From positions 1 to 64,000 of the forward strand of contig NZ_JALIRP010000012.1 of NCBI RefSeq assembly GCF_022898935.1: 64,000 nucleotides of DNA. The letters are read 5' to 3'. The position numbers and the translations under genes were made by a program. This DNA is from Paenibacillus mangrovi. GTDB lineage: Bacteria > Bacillota > Bacilli > Paenibacillales > Paenibacillaceae. The notes beneath the pieces were generated by a model. It had not been told where the DNA came from, made no database searches, and was given only the letters and a program-made list of their open reading frames with translations. Positions 16,618 to 24,600 of the stretch are shown piece by piece (within the stretch, counting starts at the first letter, position 1; every line of letters begins with the position of its first letter).

Positions 16618-17811
16618 TTATTTGGGATCCGCCGCAGCAGGCAGCAAATCCGCGCACGCTTTTTCCAAATACGGTTTTGCGTTAAGAAAATCACGGAATT
16701 CCGTGTATTCCCGCCAAAGTTGCTCTTTACTGCCGCTCTGGCCTTTGACCGCCCGGATCAATATGTTCTTCGGCGTATGCTCCAGATCGATAAATTCGAG
16801 CAGCTGTGTTTTATAGCCAAGAATATCAAGCAGCTTAGCCCGGATGCCGTCCGTTGCCAGCGCAGAAAAACGTTCCTTCAATATGCCATGTGAAAGCAGC
16901 GGCTCCATCACCTTGTTGTCAATCTGATTATACAGCTCATGCTGGCAGCACGGAACCGAAAGAATCACCGAAGCGTTCCAGCGTACAGCCTTCTCCAAAG
17001 CAGCGTCGGTCGCCGTATCACAGGCATGGAGTGTGACCACCATATCGACCTGTTCCAGCTCGTTATAGTCGGCAATATCTCCGACCAGAAACCGCAAGTT
17101 GCTGTAATGCAGCCTGTCCGCTAATTGGTTGCAGTGCTCGATCACGTCCGCTTTCAGATCCAGTCCCACCACATTCAGCGTTCTGCGCTCCTGTATGGTC
17201 AAGTAATGGTACAGCGCAAAGGTCAGGTACGATTTACCGCAGCCAAAATCGACAATCGTGATCGGACGTCCTTCTGGCAGCGAAGGCAGCACATCCTCCA
17301 CCATCTCCAGAAAACGATTAATTTGTTTGAACTTATCATACTTCCTTGCCAAAACTTTGCCTTGTTCATTCATTATACCCAGTTCTACCAGGAACGAAAT
17401 CGGCTGCCCTTCCTCAAGCACATACTTTTTTTTGCGGTTATGCGCCAAGTCGGCATTCGTTTTAGATGGAGATTTGGTGAGGATCGAAACTTTGTATTTT
17501 TTGCTGATCAAAATTTGATAGTCCGCATCAGGCGTACAGATCATTCCTTGACGGAAAGTCTGCTCGAACAGCTGCATAATCGCTTCCTCTGCTTCTTCTG
17601 CGGGGATGTTCTGGTGAACAACCTTGTTCGGATGCACATAAGCAAATTGGTAATGTATTTTTTTCTTCAGTTCCACCGGCTTGATCTGAACCTTGGTAAA
17701 GGTCGCGCCTTCCCGCTTGCGGAGCTGACTGAATGTCGCCGTAATTAATGTCGTTTCTTCTGTGATGTCATGGATGAGTTTGCGTAAAGATTCCAAGAGA
17801 GTACATCTCAC
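16618..17811 (-). CDS. Class I SAM-dependent methyltransferase
   Basis: A 397-residue protein. The N-terminal 170 residues form an uncharacterised alpha/beta domain (basic, VELKKKIHYQFAYVHPNK). Residues about 180-330 form a Rossmann methyltransferase: motif I IVDFGCGKSYLTFALYHYL, motif II VVGLDLK, motif III FLVGDIADY, motif IV VVTLHACDTATD, and SVPCCQHEL. This matches the Methyltransf_32-type enzymes; the DxxC and CCQH motifs resemble RNA-modifying tRNA/rRNA methyltransferases of the Trm13 kind (inference). The substrate is not known. GTG start (17811) is weakly supported by a purine-rich GAGAAA. It follows DUF6483 by 12 bp and is likely co-transcribed. Confidence 0.82.
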   Translation of the reverse strand: MRCTLLESLRKLIHDITEETTLITATFSQLRKREGATFTKVQIKPVELKKKIHYQFAYVHPNKVVHQNIPAEEAEEAIMQLFEQTFRQGMICTPDADYQILISKKYKVSILTKSPSKTNADLAHNRKKKYVLEEGQPISFLVELGIMNEQGKVLARKYDKFKQINRFLEMVEDVLPSLPEGRPITIVDFGCGKSYLTFALYHYLTIQERRTLNVVGLDLKADVIEHCNQLADRLHYSNLRFLVGDIADYNELEQVDMVVTLHACDTATDAALEKAVRWNASVILSVPCCQHELYNQIDNKVMEPLLSHGILKERFSALATDGIRAKLLDILGYKTQLLEFIDLEHTPKNILIRAVKGQSGSKEQLWREYTEFRDFLNAKPYLEKACADLLPAAADPK

Positions 17812-17823
17812 TTTCTCATATTT

Positions 17824-18486
17824 TCAAAACGAAGCTTTCTCTACTTTCCGCTGCAGGTCTTCAACGCCTTCTTGTATCTCGGCCCGGGGAAGTCCGCCCG
17901 CCTCAAGCTCTTCGTCGCTTCGCATCAAAAGTCTTTGGTAGAAGGCAAGGCCCTCTTCTTCGGTAATTTCATGCTGGCTAAGCAGGCGGTAAAGCGCGTT
18001 CTCCGCTTCATCGTAACGCCCCTGCTCCTCTTCATAGCTTAACAGCAGCTTATCCGTTTTCGCCGGGAGTCTGTAGCCTTTAATCTGATCTTTCAGCTCG
18101 GCCACTTGTTCCGGCAGCTTCAGCATCGAATGCTCCGCACCGTGAAGGTCGGCATAGAGATACAGATGCAGTGATTTCATCAGGCGGTTCAGCCCCTCAT
18201 CTTTTTGATCCATATCAAGATATACGCCGCCCTCTTCCTGGAGAAGCTTTGCGATGGTTTGCAGCTTGTCGGCTTCAATGCCGCCCCCCAGGCGAAACAT
18301 CTCTATCATATCCTCTACAGACAGGGAATTCAAAAGCTTCGAGTTCAGGCGGAAATTTTTACTCAACAGATCGTCGATTTCCCATAGAGCCTCGGTATAT
18401 TTCTTCTGCTGTTTAAGCCCAAGCACCGTGCCCGCCATTTCAACCATATCCTCAACCATCTGCATTAAATAGTCTTTCCTGAACAT
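17824..18486 (-). CDS. DUF6483 family protein
   Basis: A 220-residue, mostly alpha-helical acidic protein. The first 40 residues (MFRKDYLMQMVEDMVEMAG...) match the DUF6483 family found next to methyltransferases in Paenibacillus-type genomes. It contains predicted paired helices in TPR-like style (residues about 90-190: YADLHGAEHSMLKL, RYDEAENALYRLL). The function is unknown. The start at MFRKDYL is chosen because GAGGAG lies 5 nt upstream; four extra codons upstream are not supported. It is the first gene of a pair with the 16618 methyltransferase. Confidence 0.75.
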   Translation of the reverse strand: MFRKDYLMQMVEDMVEMAGTVLGLKQQKKYTEALWEIDDLLSKNFRLNSKLLNSLSVEDMIEMFRLGGGIEADKLQTIAKLLQEEGGVYLDMDQKDEGLNRLMKSLHLYLYADLHGAEHSMLKLPEQVAELKDQIKGYRLPAKTDKLLLSYEEEQGRYDEAENALYRLLSQHEITEEEGLAFYQRLLMRSDEELEAGGLPRAEIQEGVEDLQRKVEKASF

Positions 18487-18601
18487 GATGCTCCTCAACC
18501 CTTCCCTAACATACTCGATATCACTTTCTATTAATTGTATGATATTCGGATTGTCAAAGCCAGCGAGTCCCCTTTAAATTCGAAATTAGTTCTTGATATT
18601 C

Positions 18602-18653
18602 AAAAAAAAGGAACTCCCTATGGATGTTCTGTGAAAACATACATGGAGTTCCC
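18602..18653 (-). terminator. Terminator after the GH29-like gene
   Basis: Minus strand: GGAACTCC...GGGAGTTCC stem with a large loop and T8. It has a homologous copy at 21231-21283 after the GH2 gene. Confidence 0.75.
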
Positions 18654-18686
18654 TGCTTATTTAACTGGCTTCTAGCTTATCCAACT

Positions 18687-19040
18687 CTACTCAGATTTCC
18701 CTGATTGATCATGAGGCACCGTTACGGTTGCAGTTGCAACCGCTGTGTTCCCTGCTTTATCAGTTACTGTGTAGGTTATGGTATAAATACGTCCTGAGCC
18801 TTGACCTAGTCTTTCGGCACGTAATTGGAATGAAGTATCCTCCGTACCTATACGAGCTTGAATATCCCCTTGCCAGCTATCTGGTTCGTTGCTTGTAATG
18901 GAGGTTAACACGACGGAGGCAACCCCTGATTCAGCGTCATTTGCATCCAGCGTGGCATTTACAGTTACCATTTTATGATTCGCCGGCCAAAGAGATGCTT
19001 GATCGAGCTGAACGCTTAGCGTTGGTGCCGTCTTGTCGAT
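18687..19040 (-). repeat. Duplicated 3' gene segment, copy A
   Basis: 354 bp encoding the C-terminal 118 residues of the GH29-like protein, aligned without gaps to 21316-21669. By reading, I find a single difference (18875 a versus 21504 c; Trp versus Gly codon). Similarity continues, with more changes, into the terminator after the stop codon. Confidence 0.93.
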
Positions 19041-21164
19041 ATTACTTATCTCATAGCTGGTTATATTGGACACATTGCCTGCAGCATCCGTTCCTCTGGC
19101 ATAGACTTTGTTATTGTCGGAAAGAACAAGAGGACCTGTATACGGTGTCCATTCGCCGTCTTCTCCCACTTTATACTCTTTCACCACTGCATCATCCGGA
19201 TAGTTGATCGTTACCACGACGTCTGTATTGGTCGGTACGGTAACATCTGCAACAAATGTCGCATCTGACGGAGGTGTCTGATCGATCTCCCCTTTGTCTG
19301 CGTACTCCAAATAATCCACTTCTACGTAGTTGTTACTTGCTGACGGATTACGATCACTTCGAACAACAATTTTGATTGAATGAACTCCATTAGGTAATCC
19401 TGTCTTCGTATAAATTAATGACTGTACGCTTCGTGTCTCCTGATATAAATCGATTGTGCTATCTAGCACATCGTCAATATATACGTCTGCTTTTCCATGA
19501 TCACTGCCTTTCACACCAAACCATGCGACGCTTGTTCCGTTAAATGTATATTCTGCAGTACTGCCCGCAGTAGTTGTAAAATGATCCGTGTCATTGTAAT
19601 ACCCCGATGAGAAACCGCTGGTCGACCATTTTCCAGTATACGTAAGGTACGGATCATCCACTTTGGTTGGTGTGGAAGATGCCTTATAAATTTCAACCTC
19701 CACATAATGGTTGGAACCATTAGCGGTGCTTCCGTTCGACCACAATCGAACATATCTGGCATTTACGTTAGGGAACGTAATATCCTTCCCTGAGCTCGTT
19801 TCTATATATTCGGCATCCGTTCCGACACCCTGAACTGCGCTGTTGTCAGCATCATTATTAAATACAGTGGTCACTCCGCTCGAAAAGTCTGCTGTATTCG
19901 ATAACTGTACAATAACATCATGATACCGCCGGGTATCGCCAAAATAATGCCACAGTTTTATCTTGTTAATGTTGTACGATTGTTCTAGATCAAACTTTAT
20001 CCACTGTAAACCGTTATTAGGATAACTATCAGAAAATTTGTTGCTATCGCTTTTATCACCGTCAGTTATTAAAACCAAATTTTTAAAACTCGCTGATGTT
20101 GAAGGATTTAGCCCAAAAGCAGCATTGTTTGAATCTGGAGGTGTCGGGTCGATCCCATCCCTCACACTAGCCTTAATGGCTTTCATCTGATTGAACTGCC
20201 CCGGGCTTAGCGAGCCGTTTCTATAAATGGCAGCATCCATTGTAACGACGCCCTGGTTTTGATTAATAGATTTTATATTTTTTGAGATTGCCCAATCGGT
20301 ATATTTAACTTCCGGTTTTGACCAGGTGCTCCCCAAATGAGAAAGAATATGCCACTGTAGCCCATCAAGCCATCTGCCGGATGGAACTATACTGAATGAT
20401 CCTTGTTCGCCCGAAATGTAATCCTCGTAATCCCCTGCCTGAGGATTTTTCTGGAGTGAAACGCCTGGATTAAAGGAGATAATCGCATTGGGATTTCCAT
20501 GCTTCGCAGCTTGGGAATATTTCTGGGCATATGTTGAATCAAAACCGTTCCAACTATAAAACCCATCAAACCACCATCCAGCGATTTTGGAGCCATACCG
20601 ATCCGACCATGTCTGAATGACTTGAGCCCATTTATCACTGAACTCGCTGTTCACATTCCAGTCAAATCCGTTCTTTGTATACAACCCCATATTATTTGCT
20701 GCAAATGAATCCCCAGCCGGCGCATTTGAAGGCAGGTAAAGCATAAGCTTAATTCCTTTTGGGTTTAGCGCATTGTAGAGATCCAGCGGAAGGTCACGGA
20801 CTGAAGTTTTTGCCCCTACGGAGTACCCCGCTAATGTTTCATATGTGGAGTTTGGAGAATTATAATAGCCGCTATTTTGACCCAAGGTTAGTATGACATA
20901 TCCAGCGCCTGCCTCCTCCATTTGATCTGCAAAAGTATTGACATCAAATGAATCGACACTGCTGTTCCATTCCGCAATGTTAGAGCCTTTAATATCGTTA
21001 TAACCTGCTAAATAATGAAAAAGGTATCCATACTTAGCATTCATAAACCAATCTGTATTAGAGTTGTGAGGGGTAGCGCTCGCAGTGCCAGATGAAATCA
21101 TAGTCGAAAATAGTAATATCATTACGATCAGAATATTTCTTATGGTACTAAACATTAAAATCAA
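18687..21164 (-). CDS. Secreted GH29-like (alpha-L-fucosidase-type) glycoside hydrolase
   Basis: An 825-residue secreted protein. Signal peptide (residues 1-30, cut after ATA), then a catalytic barrel (about 35-370). Visible GH29-like marks are NAKYGYLFHYL, EMEEAGAGYVILTLGQNSGYY-like strand regions and KIAGWWFDGFYSW, in which the Asp of WFDG matches the fucosidase nucleophile position. A discoidin/F5/8C-type domain follows (about 370-490), then a second beta-sandwich (about 500-635), a bacterial chitobiase-like/BIG segment (about 640-710) and the C-terminal module (about 708-825) that is nearly identical to that of the next gene. Fucosidase activity is inferred; the second catalytic residue is not identified. 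Likely expressed with the downstream-lying sugar importer as one utilisation locus. Confidence 0.78.
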   Translation of the reverse strand: MILMFSTIRNILIVMILLFSTMISSGTASATPHNSNTDWFMNAKYGYLFHYLAGYNDIKGSNIAEWNSSVDSFDVNTFADQMEEAGAGYVILTLGQNSGYYNSPNSTYETLAGYSVGAKTSVRDLPLDLYNALNPKGIKLMLYLPSNAPAGDSFAANNMGLYTKNGFDWNVNSEFSDKWAQVIQTWSDRYGSKIAGWWFDGFYSWNGFDSTYAQKYSQAAKHGNPNAIISFNPGVSLQKNPQAGDYEDYISGEQGSFSIVPSGRWLDGLQWHILSHLGSTWSKPEVKYTDWAISKNIKSINQNQGVVTMDAAIYRNGSLSPGQFNQMKAIKASVRDGIDPTPPDSNNAAFGLNPSTSASFKNLVLITDGDKSDSNKFSDSYPNNGLQWIKFDLEQSYNINKIKLWHYFGDTRRYHDVIVQLSNTADFSSGVTTVFNNDADNSAVQGVGTDAEYIETSSGKDITFPNVNARYVRLWSNGSTANGSNHYVEVEIYKASSTPTKVDDPYLTYTGKWSTSGFSSGYYNDTDHFTTTAGSTAEYTFNGTSVAWFGVKGSDHGKADVYIDDVLDSTIDLYQETRSVQSLIYTKTGLPNGVHSIKIVVRSDRNPSASNNYVEVDYLEYADKGEIDQTPPSDATFVADVTVPTNTDVVVTINYPDDAVVKEYKVGEDGEWTPYTGPLVLSDNNKVYARGTDAAGNVSNITSYEISNIDKTAPTLSVQLDQASLWPANHKMVTVNATLDANDAESGVASVVLTSITSNEPDSWQGDIQARIGTEDTSFQLRAERLGQGSGRIYTITYTVTDKAGNTAVATATVTVPHDQSGKSE

Positions 21165-21230
21165 ATCCTTTCGATTAGATTTTCAGCTAGGTGTAATAGC
21201 TTTCCTGTCTAGTGTTCAGAGTGAAAACTC

Positions 21231-21283
21231 AAAAAAGGGAACTCCCTATGGATGCTCTGTAAAAACACACATGGAAGTTCCCC
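21231..21283 (-). terminator. Terminator after the GH2 gene
   Basis: Minus strand: GGGAACTTCC.../GGGAGTTCCC with T6, a diverged copy of the 18602-18653 terminator. Confidence 0.7.
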
Positions 21284-21315
21284 GTTGCTTTAGATGGCTT
21301 CTAGCTTATGAGGGG

Positions 21316-21669
21316 CTACTCAGATTTCCCTGATTGATCATGAGGCACCGTTACGGTTGCAGTTGCAACCGCTGTGTTCCCTGCTTTATCAGTTACTGTG
21401 TAGGTTATGGTATAAATACGTCCTGAGCCTTGACCTAGTCTTTCGGCACGTAATTGGAATGAAGTATCCTCCGTACCTATACGAGCTTGAATATCCCCTT
21501 GCCCGCTATCTGGTTCGTTGCTTGTAATGGAGGTTAACACGACGGAGGCAACCCCTGATTCAGCGTCATTTGCATCCAGCGTGGCATTTACAGTTACCAT
21601 TTTATGATTCGCCGGCCAAAGAGATGCTTGATCGAGCTGAACGCTTAGCGTTGGTGCCGTCTTGTCGAT
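21316..21669 (-). repeat. Duplicated 3' gene segment, copy B
   Basis: The partner of 18687-19040. It encodes the C-terminal 118 residues of the GH2 protein. Identity stops sharply after position 21669 (gtcttgtcgat), where the two proteins use different linker modules. Confidence 0.93.
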
Positions 21670-24600
21670 CCTAACGGTTGCAGTACGCTTCTCCTCTACA
21701 TTACCTGCTTTGTCTACGCTCCAATAAACAAGCGTATGAATTCCTTCCGTCTTAAGTGTAATCGTATTGCCACTTTGCTCGGCGCCTCCATCTAAAGTGA
21801 AATAAGTAGTCGCTACACCAGAGTCGACATCAACGGCGTTCAAAGTGATGATTGTATCCTGATTGACCCATCCGGTTGGAGCGTTATCTGTCGTAATGGG
21901 CGGCGATGAATCTGTATTCGTCGGCGGTACATTATACACCTCGATTTCCGACAAACCAACATTCGCACCGCTTCCGCCGGATACCTGGAATTTGACCCAT
22001 GTTACCGTCTTGCTCGGGAAGGTTACTGAATAACCGCTTCCATCATTCGGGATTCCTGACACCGACAAAGTGCTCCCGTCGCTGAAAGTAAGCGTCCCGC
22101 CGGGTGCCCAGTCCGATAAGTTAGGCCGATCATAGAAGGTGATCGTGTTGATCGTTTGAGGCGAAGCCCAATTCAACTGGATCCAAGGATTCATCTCTCC
22201 TTTAGACGCCCATTCACTGGTGCTGCCTATGATTCCATCCACTGCTTTAGACGGGGCAAAATTGGCATTGTATTGCGATGAAGCCGTGACTGAAGCTTTG
22301 CGTGCAATGTTATCCATAACGGGTTCATAGGTTAGGTTATAATTATTCTTGGTATCTGCAATGCTGATCACTGCAGTATTCGTATAGTTCGGAGCAACGC
22401 TGACCTTCTTTTCTCCTATTCCAGCCAAACCGTTTACAGGATAGCCCCAGGCATTGTTAATATTCAAACGAACGCTTTGATCCGGGTTGATGCTGGCACG
22501 AACAGATCCGGTACCATTGCCGAATACGGAAACGACTGCATCGGAATTATTAAAACCCATTTCCGCATAGTATAGATTCGTCTTTGACGCTCTAAAGTCG
22601 GTAGTTCCGCGCCCTCCTTGATCATTAACGCCATAGTGATAGAAATCTTTTTCGTCATCCTTCCACTCCATGGCAGGTTTAACTCCGTACTGCCGTTTCC
22701 ATTCGTTTTCCTTCACAGCAGTTCCTGCAAGTCTACCCAGTTGATTATCTGGATAGAAGTTTAAATAACCATCGCGCTGCCAAGAGATTGTGTCTGTACT
22801 TGAAGCTAAATCATAGGCCAGGCCAACTTCATATGTGCCGATATTGGATGAGTTCTTCATTTGATATTTCGTTTCTATCCTGCCGCTTGAGTCAATATTC
22901 AAAGTGAATACACAACCCATATCACCATATTTACCGTCAATGATAATAACAGCAGAACCATCTTTTATTTCATAAGACAGGTTGCTCAAAGTCCAATCTC
23001 CTAAACTGTTCATACCCAGGTTTAGATGTGGACCGCCAACCAGCACCGGTTCTCCTTTATAAGATCCGCCGGTAATTTTGCCTGTTGTTTTGCTGAATGA
23101 AATCTCAAAGTTATCGCCTGTAACCATTATACGGTCCGCAGCGTCTTTAACTTCAGGAGCAACAACATTTCCTTTCGCGAAAGTGTACTTTGGTGTGCCG
23201 ATCGTCACCCTATTGGTTACTACATTACGTCTGATACCGGCAGTTGTTTTGTAAAACTCAACGGTGATCTTGTCGCCTAACTGCCACCCCTGCGAAGGCG
23301 CTGGCACTTCGATATCGCCTGTCTGTTTAGGCGCCAAGCTGCTAGTGATCGTGCCATTCCCCTTTCCTTCGACAGTATAAAGAATTTCAAAATCATCATC
23401 GTTAAAGCTGACCGTATCATATCGATTCTCGTACTGCAGCTTTAAGGGTGCGGACTTTCCGGGATAAGAAACAGCATCGGCACCCTTATACTGTGGAGGC
23501 GCATAGACATTTTTAGTCGCCCAAATCTCAGGCTTATCTCTGCCCCAAGCATCGATCTGTCCCCAGTTGCTGTTACCCATCACTCTATTTTTTCCCTCAT
23601 AAGTATTATCTGTATAATCCCAAATCGCTCCACCCAGGTTGATTGGATTGCTATAAATTTCTTCCCAGTTCTGCTTAATGACCTGATAGTAATTTTCTCT
23701 CAATCCGGGATCAAAACGAATTTGAGCTTCATTACCATGACTATAGTCATGAGCATACTCATCCCACACTGTAGGTCTGCCAGCTTTTCCTACACCATCG
23801 AATTTATAGTGGTTACTATGAATATCTATTGGAGCATTATCCGGTACCTGGCCGCCCCAAGAGAATTTCGTTGGAATAGACGGAATCACTTTTTTGATAT
23901 ACTCGCTTGTCAATCTATGATTTTCGCCCCACGATGTCTCATTGGCTATAGACCACATCACGATACTAGGATGACTGCGGTCCTTTTCTACCATTTCGCT
24001 TACGGCATGCAGCAGATAGTTACGGTATTTCACGTCGGAATTTGAGCCTGGTGTGAAATCAAAGGTTATGGAATTTTCCTGCTCTACATAGATCCCCAGT
24101 TGATCGCATAACTCCAACGTTTTATCAGAGAGAGGATAATGCGCTGCACGAATATAGTTAATATTATTCTGCTTTGCCTTTTCCAATAGCAGCTTTTCGG
24201 AGTCCATATCGTAGGCAATACCATCGCCGCCATAAACAGTATGATAGTTTACGCCATGAAGCTTTCTAGCTACACCGTTAATTTTAAATACGTTTCCGCC
24301 ATTCACTTTCTCTATCGTGATCTTTCGGAAGCCGATCTTCTTCTTTACCGTTTCGATAACAGAACCGTCTACCTTCAGCTTGGCTGTTAACTCATAAAGG
24401 TTCGGATGCTCATCATCCCATTTGGCGGGTTTGCTAATGGGGATGTTCACATTGTAATCGGTAAAGGATTTTGCGATTTCGATTTTGCCGGGAGTAAGAG
24501 GAACGTCCTCACCGTTCATATCTTTTAATGACAATTCCACATCAGCGGTCTTGCCTGCTTCTAGGAACGCATTACTCATAACCGTAAGGGTCGCATTATT

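Noticed and set aside
18687..21669. The duplicated glycosidase segment as an insertion sequence
   Set aside because: It lies inside the reading frames, has no transposase gene, terminal repeats or target-site duplication.
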